Below, piece after piece: positions 1-13,700 of a DNA stretch of 64,000 bases (position 1 is the first letter of the stretch; every line of letters starts with the position of its first letter). Source of the DNA: Euclidia mi (Eukaryota > Arthropoda > Insecta > Lepidoptera > Erebidae). The notes below the pieces were generated by a model. That model ran no database searches and was not told the DNA's origin. It was given only the letters and a program-made list of their open reading frames with translations. The DNA lies in the NCBI GenBank assembly GCA_944739405.2, contig OX123187.2, positions 44,000,394 through 44,064,393 on the forward strand. Direction: 5' to 3'. The position numbers and the translations under genes were made by a program.

Positions 1-119
1 CGTCATTTCAATCTACCTACTCCGATCACAGGCAGTAATAATGCAAAAATAATGTTATATTGCTATTAGGTCTGGGTATCATATGGGCTATAATTGATTT
101 TGGAAAGTGGAAACTCTGA

Positions 120-470
120 TGCAGAACCACAAAAGCACAGTGAAACTATAAGACATAAAAATTGCGGTGTTGCAAAACATTTCCCTTGATGAGCATTTTC
201 TGATAAGCGATTAAAATTTTAAGATCTCGAACATCTGATGTGGAACTTAAAGAGCCCATCTACACTATAACATATACAGGCTTGACGTCTTAGCAAAAGT
301 TGTTCAGTCTGATGACCATTTTCTGTTGACTAATAAAAATCGAAGATCTGATGATGAACTACATATAATTATGAACCCATCTGCACTGTACCATACAGGC
401 TTGACGGCTTAGCATTAGTTGTCCAGTATGATGAGGATTTTCTGTTGAAAGATCAATATTTATAACTAAT
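120..470. repeat. Degenerate tandem repeat, period about 121 bp, roughly three units
   Basis: The unit containing 'CCCATCTACACT...CAGGCTTGACG' near 252 recurs near 373, and 'CATTTTCTGTTGA' recurs as 'GATTTTCTGTTGA'. A weaker third unit precedes them ('GAGCATTTTCTGAT' near 192). Units differ by substitutions and small indels, so the array is old. It lies about 1.2 kb upstream of the Mccc1 start codon. No coding potential is seen. Confidence 0.55.
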
Positions 471-689
471 TATTTGATCAATCAAAGACCCGAGGCAGAA
501 CACAGGATAGTTTTTTTCGCGGTAACCGACATCCACGCGGGTGGAGCCGCGGGCGACAGCAATAGGTATGTAATGTAGTACATATAATACTTGTATGCAG
601 TATATAAATATACTAGATGAGCCCGTACACATGCGTTATTTAATAAGGCTTTGTTCGCTCTCGTGGCTTATAGCGTGATGTTATTTAGT

Positions 690-796
690 CTATAGCCTTC
701 CTCGATAAATGGGCTATCTAACAGTGAAAGATATTTTCAAATCGGTCCAGTGGTTCTCGAGATTAGTTCTGTATATAATTATTAGTATTAGATAGC
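690..796 (+). repeat. 3' end of a common lepidopteran interspersed repeat (probably RTE-like LINE)
   Basis: The segment contains 'CCTCGATAAATGGGCTATC', 'TTCAAATCGGTCCAGT' and a terminal 'TTAGTATTAGAT'. The same wording occurs reversed at 21528-21690 and in a diverged form at 18428-18667. I assign the family from memory of lepidopteran repeats, not from a search. Confidence 0.5.
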
Positions 797-1585
797 CACG
801 GCCGCAATTACATCCACGTCCGTCGCAACTGATTCGCCAGGCAGCAACGAGCCTTGCGCCATTGTGTGAACAGTGAACACCAAGTGATCGTGGCCTGCAG
901 TGGCGCATAAAAGCCAAAAGTGAAGAAAGTGCCAAAGCATGGCCCATCATCAACAGTGCAATCAAGTAAAATATGAGCTTAGATTATACATCATTGTAAC
1001 TTTAATCTAAGAATAGTGGAGTAATGTAAAACGGTGCAATAATGATTATATTTCTGCACTCTTTTGGTTCGAAATAAAAAACACATAATTTGTGATCGAT
1101 TTTGTATTGAATGCTACCATCACTACGAAGTTGAAAAAAACTATGTGCATGTCGTGTTGAATTTTGTGTACTAGTTGATTTCCGAACGTAGCATAACATG
1201 AATGAATGAATATTTTGCCCTCTTTCATGACGACAGTGACTAATGACCTTGACCTCGAAAACTTTTCTTTATCTCTTTTACACTAAGCTGTCATCGTATC
1301 TTCTATTTCTGTCTTACAGCAGTGAGCAGTGTAAAATACAACGTAAACAAATGTGCATACTCACTTGTTTTTAACATTTTAACTTTATTTTATAATATTA
1401 TGTACTATGTAGTTCTGGAAAGTAAAAGTTACGGCATAGCACCATTTAATGTTATGGTGGTGTTTGGTTTGTGTTTGCTTAAACGCTACATACTAAACTT
1501 TATGAAGACTTAACTATTTTGAAAACGCTAATGAGATGATAAGGAGATTTCGGCGATAGTATCACAGTTACACATTGTTAATTTG
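797..1585. other. Non-genic sequence upstream of Mccc1
   Basis: This is AT-rich sequence with no ORF that looks coding and no recognised repeat. Any distal promoter elements of Mccc1 would lie here, but I can name none. Confidence 0.5.
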
Positions 1586-1588
1586 TTA

Positions 1589-1709
1589 TCAGTTCGCGAA
1601 GGGGCATGGTGACGAGCGTAATCACCTAACGTACCACGCATTTGGACTATCGTAGTAGATAAGTTATAAAACTTTGATTTAATTGTTATCACAATAAAAG
1701 ACTGTAACC
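1589..1709 (+). promoter_or_regulatory. Candidate Mccc1 transcription start (initiator) and 5' UTR
   Basis: An arthropod-type initiator TCAGTT sits at 1589-1594 (putative +1 A at 1591), 119 nt upstream of the start codon. I see no DPE at the required +28 spacing and no TATA box. The leader holds one short upstream ORF (ATG at 1605, stop at 1626-1628, seven codons). The assignment rests on position and the initiator alone. Confidence 0.35.
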
Positions 1710-1741
1710 ATGTCGTACTTACGATTTCTCTGTAAAAATAA
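1710..1741 (+). CDS. Mccc1: Mccc1 coding exon 1 (start codon, presequence)
   Basis: ATG at 1710 opens MSYLRFLCKN and ends two bases into codon 11 at a consensus donor GTAAGT (1742). The chosen donor joins in frame to exon 2; reading on would hit TAA at once. The start is inferred because it gives a basic, leucine/arginine-containing presequence and no in-frame ATG follows until residue 52, inside the carboxylase domain. Confidence 0.8.
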
Positions 1742-4700
1742 GTAAGTTACTTGTTTTATTTTTTATTACCATACGTAATTTAATTACTTAAATGTCGCAA
1801 CAGTCTGTAGATTTTCAAAAGTACATGTACCTACTAAGTATGAAAATAAACATTGTAAGTAGGTATAATATACAGATACCTATTTAACGGCTATTTATTA
1901 AATAAAATATAGTTCATCATTAAATTGTATTTAGGATTCATCAGTACGAAACAATAAAAAATGCCTATAAAAATAGTTATTCATATTTGCATAAGTGTAC
2001 AAAAAAATATTGTCATTCATAAACATTATGTATTACAATACATATACATACTTACTTATACAAAAATGTTATATGACCTTCACTGTCTTATTTATAGTAT
2101 AACCAACTTGCAATATCAAGCAAGATTTAATCATGTTCAAAAAATCAAAGAAGAAGTGCGTCGGAGGGACATCAGCAAAGTTCTCATTGCCAACCGTGGA
2201 GAGATAGCATGCAGGGTCATGAGGACTGCTAAAAAGCTGGGAGTTAGAACTGTTGCAGTCTATTCAGATGCTGACAAAAATGCAATGCATGTTGAAATGG
2301 TGAGTCACTTTTATACCTAACCTGTTTTAAGTTGTTCCTTTGATGTTGGCTATCAGTATGTACTTAACCCTTTAATGAGTTAAAGGATGTTAAGGGCTAA
2401 AAAAATGTGAGAATACATTTATGTACTCATTTAAAAACTATTATAGATTATATAGAGCAGGTAATATTTCAAAAGTAATGTAGTATCTTATAAATTTCCT
2501 TCACCATTCATCATTCATCCATCTACCTTATCTACCACACCAAAACTGACTCCACTAGATTGAATTCATCAAAATAATTTAATATAAGTATAGCAATTTT
2601 GTTATAAATGTTTATAGGCAGATGAAGCATACCACATAGGACCTGCACCTTCATCACAGAGTTATTTGAATGCAGCTAAGATACTGGAGGTAGCCAAGAA
2701 ATCCAACAGTCAAGCCATTCACCCTGGCTATGGATTCCTTTCAGAGAATGTTGAATTCTGTGAAAAATGTGCCACTGAGGACATCATATTTATTGGACCA
2801 CCACCTTCTGCTATCAGAGACATGGGGATAAAAAGGTATTAATGGGATCATTTTAATTATCCAGCTTGTATTCCTTTTTTCTTCCATGCCAGTGCGCATT
2901 CGATGTTAGATGTTAGCATTTAACTTTTCTAAGATAGGTTATGTAAGTAAATTTAAATCTTAAGTAAGTATAAAATAGACAGCTATTTTGTAAATTATTC
3001 TTGGAGTGAGTCACCTTGAGTGAACAAGTATTGACACCTGAACTAATAATGAACTACCACATTCAATGTTCTTTTAGACTATATGAAATAGAAGGGAAAC
3101 AGATAAAATATGACTTTTGGTAAAATTGTTGCTTGTTGCATCATGTATAAGATATTTAATGTAAATCTACTATTTATGTTTGGATTTTATTTCACAGCAC
3201 ATCAAAAGCAATAATGTCAGCCGCTGGAGTACCCATAGTCAAAGGTTATCATGGAGAAGAACAGAGTATTGAGTTCCTATCTGCTGAGGCTAAAAGGATA
3301 GGGTTCCCTCTTATGATCAAAGCAGTCAGAGGAGGTGGTGGCAAGGTAAAGTACTCATACCAGTACTAGTACTAATACCATCTTTTGTGCATTTATACAC
3401 CTCTAAAAACCATTTAGTAAACAAACATAGACCTCACAATATACTTATATTATTTATTTATTATACTTATATTTGCTTTTTATTTGTACATATTATAAGA
3501 CTAACTAACAGCCATGAGATATATAAAAAAAAGATGTTTTCATATTTTTTGCAATCCACAATTACTATTGTTTCTCTTTTATAAAAGCGGCATCTATCGT
3601 TGTGGTGTTGAACTACCCAGCTAAGATATTGTGATATGGTTCTCGATTTGGAATAAATTTTAGAGGAATAATTTTATTTCTTTTCTATTTGATAAATGCA
3701 AAATATATATTTTGAATGTAGTAGAAATATAAGTTATGCATTAAAATAACGCAAAAAGGATCTCTCCGGCGGGGAATCGAACCCCGGTCTCCCGCGTGAC
3801 AGGCGGGGATACTGACCACTATACTACCGAAGACTTGATATAGCAGTGCAAAATTATCGTTCTATTCATTCATCAACTACAAAATTGAATAATTATATTA
3901 TTTAATTTGAAATTGTATAATAATTTAGTTCAAAACATGCCAACAAGCATTCATATTATTATCCAATATGCCTGCATATTTGCATACAGCATGTTGTTAT
4001 AAATATTATGATAAAACCTATAACATATATTTTCAGGGTATGAGGATAGCCATGACAGAAGCAGATTTCTTGCCGCAATTGGAATCAGCAAAGCGTGAAT
4101 CGATGAAATCGTTTGGCGATGACAACATGCTTCTTGAACAGTATATTACAGACCCTCGGCACGTAGAAGTACAGGTAAATACAAGCTTCAATAAGCACAT
4201 TTTTATACTTGTCATAATATTAAGATGAGGCCCTTGTTCAGCAGTGGGACAACCATTGTTTTTATTAGGTTTGCCTCTCCTTCCAAAGATAAAACTTTCT
4301 CATTAAAAAGCTGTTCACTTCCTTTTATCAAATTACATAAGATCGCAGTTTGCGATTTTATGTGCCTAATACATAATCATCATCATCATCATCAGCCTTT
4401 ATCAGTCCACTACTGGACTAGGCCTCTCCTTTGAAAGGAGGAATTGGCCTACTATACCACGCTGGCCAAACGGGTTGGTATAGGGTTTGTATCAAGTTTT
4501 CCTTCTCTTACAGTGCTATTTATTGCATAATATGCTCCCTCTGTCGGCTCTTACGACACCCATGGGATGATATGGGGTGGTGACAATCCGTATTCTTAAT
4601 CCGTCACCACACGGATAGTATAATATTGTGTCAATATAATACATAATATTGACACAATATTATATTGACTGAGTGATTATTGATTTCAGGTGTTTGCCGA

Positions 4701-7700
4701 TATGCACGGTAACGCAGTACATTTGTTCGAAAGAGACTGTTCAGTGCAGAGGCGGCATCAGAAAATCATTGAAGAAGCACCAGCGGTATGTATACTTTGC
4801 GTTTATAAGTTATCTGGTTTTCCACAAAGCTTTTTGTTGGTTTTGTATGGAGGAGTAAAGTTCCGTAATCATTTCTGTGGTTGACCCCAAGAACAAGCCC
4901 GTATCTGGGGAGAGGGATTCAACATTCTAAGCCCACTGAGCGATCCAATATTTTTCATAAAAAACAATCTTCGCCGATATTTAGTCATGGGGTCATATAT
5001 CACAATATTATATTTATTTATATATTTTAAGTCTATACATATTATTACTTACTGGTACACTTACTACAACTACCATTTATTTCCTACCAATAATATCTCC
5101 ATCCAACTTTGCCTGGTAGAAATCGCTGTTAGCGATAAGACCGCCCATTGTACTCGTAGTATATTTAATATTATGATTCCTTAAAATGTTTTATAAAAGT
5201 GTACAATAAAGTATAAACGAAATAAATATATTAAATACCACATTATAATATTATCTGTGGCATGTATTTGCTTAAATTTAATTTAGATCAAAATCGCTAC
5301 TATCAGTAATAGTAATAACAGCAATAATAGTGTGTTTTACAAGTTTTGTATTAGGACCTTGTACCTTCTAGCCAGGATTATCAGAAGAGACCCGCCACGC
5401 TATTGGCTCAGCGGCAGTACGCGCTGCTAAAGCGGTGGGATACGTAGGCGCCGGCACCGTTGAGTTCATCCTGCACCGACAGACACATGAGTTCCACTTC
5501 ATGGAGATGAACACGCGCCTGCAAGTCGAACATCCCATCTCTGAGATGATTACTGGTGAGTTCTGTCTCTAGAGGCGGATCTAGATCGCGGTCTAGGGGA
5601 CTCAATTCTCATCAAAAGCGTCTGTTTCTTTTCAAAGAAAAATAACACTTGAGTGTTTCCCTCCATAAAACTTTCTTTCTCTAGTTGCAACCCCCAAAGA
5701 CTATCATAAGACCCTCCAAATCAAAATAAGCGCCCTCAAAACAAAAGCCCGGACCCAACACTGTGTCTAGCACGCTATGTCTCGCACTGAATGCGTAGTT
5801 GTTTAACAATACGGTAGATGGCGCTATACACCGCCTAGGTTCTTGTTTTAGAATCAAAACTTGAAAACGCAAGTTGGTTTCAGAAATAATACGGCGATAG
5901 GAAAGAGAATAAAGATACTTAGGGTTTCTTATGTATAAGCAAGATTTTACGTAAATTGTACCTAGAATAAATTACTAGCTAAATTCAAGCCAAGCAACTA
6001 ATATCTTTTTTTACCTGAATTTACAAACTATCTCAGCATATTGTGCTCTATTCTTTTTTGTTTTAAAAGACGCCTTCCATAGGAATAAATTTGTGTCGTA
6101 GCGGATTTTACAAACACTCAAGCAAAGACACAAAGAACACCTATAAGTGCCTGATCAAATTGTAATGGCAATAAGGCTATTGTAAAAACTTTATTGAAGG
6201 CAGTTTTAAGAAACAGTTTACGATTGATGCAGGCACGGATTTAGTGGAGTGGCAGTTACGCGTAGCAGCAGGGGAGCAACTGCCTCTATCGCAGGAGCAG
6301 ATCATCCGGCGTGGTCACGCGGTGGAGTGTCGTATCTACGCAGAGGAGCCGCGCGCCGGGTTCCTGCCCCGCGCCGGCACACTGCACCGACTCACTCAGC
6401 CTATACCTGAGGAACATGTGCGAGTGAGTATGTTACCTTAATCGTAATTATATCTGCGAAGTAAAGCTACGTTAACAAAGATCTCTATAGTCTGTTCAAG
6501 ATACGAAAAAATAAAATGTAAACAAACCATAAAAATGGTTCTTGTTATGTCGCCTACCTACCAAAAAAGTAGATTTTAGTTAAATATTCCTAGCGAACGA
6601 CTCAATAAAGTAGTTTTTTAAAAAACCTCTGTCCCTTACATTAATTATAAATGGTACAGCATAATATTTCTATTTTTTCTGTATTGTTCATAATTAGGTA
6701 TATTTGATTATGCTAATAAAGTATTTTACATGATAAAGAACCTAAAATGCTTTAATTCTATATTCCAATAAATTCAAAAATTTTGATGTATTAATTATCC
6801 TGGCAACTTCAGTATTACACCTAAAGTAACCATTTCGCATGACAGGGAGTCATTTTTGATTAGGTCGGGTTATCCCGATCGGTTATCCTGCTATCGTATT
6901 AAGTTTGTGAATCATTGGTTTCTTTGTATATCTTTTAGTTTTTCGTAATGTGAATGGAGTATAGGTAGTTGGATGGGAGACCGCCAGTGTGATTATGTTA
7001 GCTTACTGGCGTAGCGCTTATAGCGTGACTCTTATTAAATGGAGGTAAAGTAACGTTAATAAAGACCAACAGTCGGATGAGTGACCGTTTGTTTCATAGC
7101 GTGACTGGACTTGTAGTTATATTACTATGTTCTATTATTTAAATAAATTAAGTATCAGTTGTTAAGTGTATATGGTTTGATTAGGTGGAGACTGGAGTGC
7201 GGGAAGGTCAAGAGGTGTCGGTGCACTACGACCCGATGATCGCCAAGCTGGTTGTGTGGGGACGGGATCGCACCGAAGCCCTCGCCAAGACCAGGGCTAA
7301 GCTGTCTGAATACCAGGTACGTTTGGTTTATTTATACGCAATGTCTGAATACCAGGTACTTTTGTGTTTATTAATCAGTAAAAAATAAAATTGCAGCTTT
7401 TTAGTCAATGACGTATTATAATATAGACGCGCCATACTCCCACAAAGTGGCTCTGAAAAACGGCTACAAATACCAAATAATATCTTGTATGAATAAAGAA
7501 AGAGAAAGTAAATAAATACGACTATAGGAGACACCTGTTGTTAGAGAGAGATAATTTTAGTTGTTTTTTAAATTCTTACACACAACTTATTGTTACGGAG
7601 TTTCGCGCGTAACTAAACGGAATGGCGGCAATTGCCTTCATTTCAGTTTGCCATTTCAGTGTGCGGGCAACGCATCTATAGTTTTTATTTATCTTTGGCT

Positions 7701-10700
7701 TTAGTTAGCCTTATATTATAGCCAAGTCGAAATAAAAGTAGTGCTTATACTTGTTCTTAGTATTGATCATTACATGTCTAACTTTAGAACATCTGTAGGT
7801 TTGCTTTAGAGCTGGCGCTGATTGACGGCGCTGCATGGCAAAGATTTTAATACTGTTCAAGTTATTTTTATTCTTATTTAAATGAGTTTAGAATTCATCG
7901 TGGCATACTGCGGAACGTCGCGGCACGTCGTGGCATACTGCGGCACGCCGCGGTATGTCACGGCGTCCCGCAGTATGCCACGGCGTAATTATTAAATAAG
8001 TTACTGATTTCACCGTCAGTACCTAAATCTGGTTCTATATAAAATAATGTACCCAGAATTGTTTTCTCTTCAACGTATCAGTTTGTATTTGTCTTTCAAT
8101 GTCAATTGGACGAAGCGTCCTTCGGGCTGCCGAAACATGCCCTGCCGCGTCGTGCCGTGCCATGCCGTCAGTCTGCGCCGGTCTTTAGTGGCACTTGCGG
8201 GCGGTATCCGATCTATCCATCACATCTAACCATGGATTTGGCTACTAGATATACATATTGTGTACAGAGCTTATGGCAAAAATGTCTTTCTCTCTCGTAA
8301 TCATAGATAGATCGAATATTAAAACGGGGCGTTTGAAAACTAGTTAACAAATGTATGGTAATGTAATGTATCTCTAGTGGCTAAATCGATGGATTGATCG
8401 GAAATTTAAACCGCCCGTAAATCAGCCGCTTTTTTGAACGGCGCTGTTCAACTAGCGGCCTGAATGACATTCAGTCAGTTTCATGAACTGGCTATTAACT
8501 GAACAGCTGATTAAGCTAGTTGACTGCGATATATACATTACGCAATTTTTTCTGTAGGTGGCAGGTTTGGAAACAAACGTGAACTTCCTGCTCCGCCTGA
8601 GTGGTGCGAGCGCATTCGTAGCGGGCGATGTTCACACAGCGTTCATTCCGCAACACTACCACGAGCTGTTCCCTCCCACTGACGGCAAGCTCTCTGAGGA
8701 GACAGCCATACAGGCGGCCATTGGACATTTGGTAAGTTGCAAGAAGGGTAAAAATATCATGAAAATCTTTTCATGTAATTTATAGATGACTCCATACAAA
8801 TGCGATACATTCGAACAAGATATAATAATATACGTACTGTATGGTCATATATATTTTTTAATAATTTTATTTTTATTATGTTTATTTTATTTATTTATTT
8901 ATTTATGCTTTATTTTACACCAGAAATATTACATAAGACATCATACAATATAAGCGAAGTACAATGGGCGGCCTTATCGCTTATAGCGATCTCTACCAGG
9001 CAACCTTTGGATGGAAATATTATTGGTCGGAAAATAGTGGTAGTTGTAGGTGTAACAGTCATAATACTTAGAATACATAGATATCTCTAAACCTACCTAA
9101 AACCTACATACAAATACATAATTACATATACATACATACAAATACATATATACATAAGCATACAAAACATAAATATATAAAGGACATAATTATACACACA
9201 TGAACTATAGCAATGCCTCAATTATAGAATATTTTAGAATGGACTGTAAACTATAATGAAAGATAATATTCCTTCACTAAGGATTTAAATTTAGCTACCG
9301 TCTTAGCTTGCCTAATGTGCAGCGGTAATTTATTCCACAAGCGAACGGCAGTTACGGTGAAGGAATTGTCATAAAAAGCCGTGGAATGGTGAAGTGGCAC
9401 TTTAAGCCTCAAATTTTCTGATGACCTTAAATATCTGTTATGTGTATCATGAAGGAACTCAAATCTTCCTTTAAGATAGGAGGGAGTTGAAGGGTTAAAC
9501 AGTATATTGTACAGTAAAGTGAGAATGTGAGCATTCCGGCGATGTCGAATTGGTAACCACTTGAGCTGCGTTCGAAATTGTGAAACATGGTCGTATTTGC
9601 GCAAACCAAATACGAATCGTATACAGACATTTAGTTAGTTTAGTATGTAAGTTTGAAATTCTACACAATATTTTTTGTAATGAATAAATGACTAATGACT
9701 AAAACATAAGGCAGCGATAACCTAGTAGAGATACCAACGGACTGTAATGCAGAGGATATCAGGTTCGAATCCACGTCGCATTACTGAATTTTTGAAGTTA
9801 TTTGCGTATTAAATTGTAAATTGTCGATTCTTCCGTGCCTCAGAGAGCACGATAAACCATCGCTCCCGGCTGTCGTGAAGATCTTTGACTGTAGTTACGG
9901 GGATCCGGTGCTTTTGTAAGCGGACCGCGGGCTCCAAGGCGTGTTAGTCTTGGATGCAACCGGGATAACGGTTGGATGATGATGATACAAACGGTTTTTT
10001 TTTAGTAATAGGCGGCAAACGAGCAGACGGATCGCCTGATGGTAAGCAATTACCGCCGCCCATGGACACAAGCAACACCACAGGAGTCACAAGTGTGTTG
10101 CTGCCCTTTGGGGTTGGGAAAGGAGATAGGATGATGAATGGGATGAGGGAGAAGGAATAGGGTATAGGGCCTCCGGCACTTTCACTCACTCCGGACGAAA
10201 CACAACAGTTTAAGGTACTGTTACTTTACGTCAATTTTCTGTGAGAGGGTAGTACTTCCCCGGTCGAGCCGGCCCATTCATACTGAAATCAGCAAGGCTC
10301 TACTACCGTGGATTAAGATAAACAGAAATAAATACAAAAGTCTTTATACTAAAAAGTCTCGAATGCTAAAGAAATGTACTTTCCCGAATCTCTCAAATAT
10401 ATGTTCAATGATTTTTTATGTGATGCTGTAATTAGGAACACTAGACGTACAAAAATTCTAAAAGCTAATTTCATGAGTTCAACCACCTCTTAATGGTCGA
10501 TTTCAATTAGGCTTCTTCATAAATATCTGTACAGACACAATTGCACGTTGTAATATATACTGTTTAGGGAATGCAATCTCGTTTTGAACTCGGCATTTTT
10601 TTGCGAGATTGATCTCGGTTCAAAAAAGGGTGAGATCTCGCGAGATTACCGAGATTGCACTCAAGCATAAAACGTCTCATTCGAAGCGCGGACGGACTTG

Positions 10701-13700
10701 GACGGTGTTGCAATCTGTCGGTATCGGCATTAATAAAAAAATAAATGAATTTATACGAGTCCGGGGGTCAAAACGCAAACTTTTAAATTTCGTGGATGTC
10801 TGCCGGTTGCAACTAGCGTTGAATCCGAAAGGGCCTTCTCAACGGCTGGTTATCTGGCCAACAAAAAAGGAAGCCGTTTAGCAGGCGATTCTTTGGTCAT
10901 TTTGTACTTCTTAAGAAGCTACTTTCAAAATAATTCGTAATAATGTCTTGTGATTTGAACTGTACAAATCTTTCATTTGTTTGCTATATTTTGTTAATTA
11001 TTCTGTAATTTCTAATAGTCTGACTATTGGTATATTTTTTAAATTAATCTGTAATTTCTAATGGATCTTCTGAGAAGATATAGTTTTATTTCATTGATAA
11101 TAATATCTCAGTTTAATAGTCAACTCAACATAGATAATAAGTTTTTTTTTTGACTTCTCGTTGTTTTGTTTGTTATAAAATTAAGGTTTAAGCGAGTGGA
11201 GTAAGTGAATGAGTTTGTATATTTAGGTACGCTGTTTACAAGAGATGGTAAGAATGTAGAAGATATTGAAAGAAGAGTTAGCAGGTAATAGAGTGAATGG
11301 AGCTCTGAAAGCGTTTATGAATAGCCAAAACGTGTCCAAAAAGGCACGTTTGGCTGTCCATAGAGGGGTGTTAGTACCTACTCTTATGTATGGTAGTGAT
11401 AGTTGGGTATGGCAGAAGAGTCATGAAAGTAGAATAAATGCTGTAGAAATGAGAGCACTGCGAAGTATGTGTGGTGTTTCTTTGACTGACAGAGTAAAGA
11501 ATTGTGTGATAAGAGAGTGTTGTGGGGTAAAAGAAGATGTAGTGACAAGCATCGAGAAAGGTATGCTAAGATGGTTTGGGCACGTGGAAAGGATGGATGA
11601 CGAAAGACTGACCAAGCAGATATATAAGGCAAGTGTGGAAGGGACAGGACGAAGAGGAAGACCTAGGCGGACGTTCTCGGACCAGGGGTGCGATTCAGAA
11701 TCGTTCGATATCTCATTTGACATTCGATTCCGTTAATTGTCAAACGGGCTACCTCATTTTTTGTCAAAACTATCGCATTTCCTATCAATTTTATGCATTC
11801 AGTATGAAGTAAATTAATAAATAAACAGAATTCAATAAATATTTGTTCAAAATATCTCTGATAGGCGGCTAAAAGACGAGGACAATAATTTGACATATCG
11901 TACGATAACTTGTCGTGACATTCTGAATCGGCCTGCAGATTGGAGACATCCTAAAAACAGGACAGGTTAGAAGCACCCTGAACAGAAGAGCATGCATGAG
12001 GAATCTGATGGGAGTGAATGAAGCAAGAGAGATATGTCAAGATCGTTGCAAATGGTGCTCCATAGTCTCTGCCTACCCTTCCGGGAAACAGGCGTGAGTC
12101 TATGTATGTATGTATGTAAAATTAAGGTTTTATTACTAACAATGTTTGATGCCTAAAAGTCTATTAGCCTGCCTAGATTTGCATTCCCTAATACTGTTGT
12201 TGATTGCCTTAGGGTTTTCCTTAGGCATCTTGGCAAAAAGCACTCCTTCTCAAATGACTTCCGTCATAACTGAGTATTCCAAAGGGATGGGAATATCACC
12301 TGATTTAATCTTTCAGAATATTTGAGGGTACCTACTTCCGGTAACATCTTTCAATGATCAAGCACATCCGAGGATGACGATTGCGTCAATGACCTAATTT
12401 AATTTAAAATTATTTATTAAATGCACATAACTACAGTTATTCATTAGTGTGTGCTGTGGATTCGAATCCGTGAACCTCTACGTGGCAGTCTTTTGATCTA
12501 CCTACTAGGCTATCGCTGCTCATTATCAAGTTTATCATAATATCAGCAGTCACATAGAAAATTTACGTTCTATGCCTATACCATTTGTCTTTGTTCTGTC
12601 AGTTGCTGAGCAGTCAAGCGGCGAACACATCGAATGACTCGTGGAAAGGCATCGCAGTCCAGCCGGAGGCCTGGAGACCTAACTACCAGCTCAAGAGAAC
12701 CATACCATTGAGGTTCGACGAAAAAGGTAACAAATACTTTATATCTGTTAGAGCTATACATATAACTTTGCTTATTTATTTTCTTGGACGTTGAAATATG
12801 AGCGTCTTTGTACTGATAAGGACATACATTGAATTAATTGACGTGTTTTTTTAAATATTGATATCTCACGCGTACCGTGTCAGCTGTTTCAGCCCTATGT
12901 CGACCAAGACGTGTCTATTGAGAAAATTTTAGGTTAAAGTAACTGACATTACCTAACTCGGCAATTGGGCACTACAGCTCGACCTCCCTGGTCGGAGACC
13001 TAGAGCACAACTCAAAATAAGGTGGCGAGATGTAGTGCTAAAGGACAAGAGGGAATGCAAGTTCACTGACGATGATGTCATGGATAGAGCGAAGTGGAAG
13101 CGTAACGTGAAGAAAGATGACCACACCATCATGTGAGATTTATAGCTAGGAATAGAGAGAGAGAGAGAGAGAACAGACTGAGCCCAAAACAGATTTTCTC
13201 AAAACCTTATTTTCATTTATTACTAGAGGTCGCCAGCGGTTTCGCCCGCGTCAATGTCAATATACATATAAACCTTCCTCTTGAATCATTCTATCTATTA
13301 AAAAGTGTAGTTTTTAAGATTTAAGCATACATAGGGACAGACAGACAGAAGGCAGACTTTGTTTTATGCTATGTAGTGATTACAGTGGTAATCAAGGAAA
13401 CAAATACATTATTTATTTAAATAGATTTCTCTGTGCTGCTGCCGGGCACTTAGGCAGACTTCGTAGTCTGGCACAGTGACCCGTAACGGCAATTGGCTCA
13501 CCCCTTATTACGTGAGACCTAGAAATTCATAACATGGCGAAATGTGAAATACTACACCTCTGACCAGGGCCGCGCCGACACAATCTAGCGCCTGTGTGTG
13601 AAATCTATGAAGCCCCTTCTTGTCGTACTAGGCATGAGACCGATATATCAAAACGAATCTGAAATCCGATTGCAGTCAGAAATCGTATAGTATCGATATT

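Larger units (their letters stand above)
10565..12190 (+). mobile_element. hAT transposon relic with 8-bp TSD, split by a LINE
   Basis: The element starts TAGGGAATGCAATC and ends GCATTCCCTA; the inverted ends share TAGGGAATGCAA (12 bp). It is flanked by an exact 8-bp target duplication ATACTGTT at 10557-10564 and 12191-12198, the hAT hallmark. It keeps the C-terminus of a hAT transposase (10800-10940). A LINE was later inserted at 11190-12117. It lies in Mccc1 intron 10. Confidence 0.85.

Noticed and set aside
2320..2600. Reading through exon 2 into intron 2
   Set aside because: The frame stops at once after GTGAGT and the family sequence resumes exactly at 2618.
6940..7010. 5S rRNA-like phrase 'TTGGATGGGAGACCGCC' in intron 8
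   Set aside because: It resembles the 3' part of 5S rRNA (TTGGATGGGTGACCGCC), but the rest of the gene and its internal promoter are missing; at most a 5S-derived repeat fragment.
10609..10881. 90-codon ORF over the hAT fragment
   Set aside because: The real transposase signature (SERAFSTAGY) lies in another frame of the same DNA; this ORF is a shadow.
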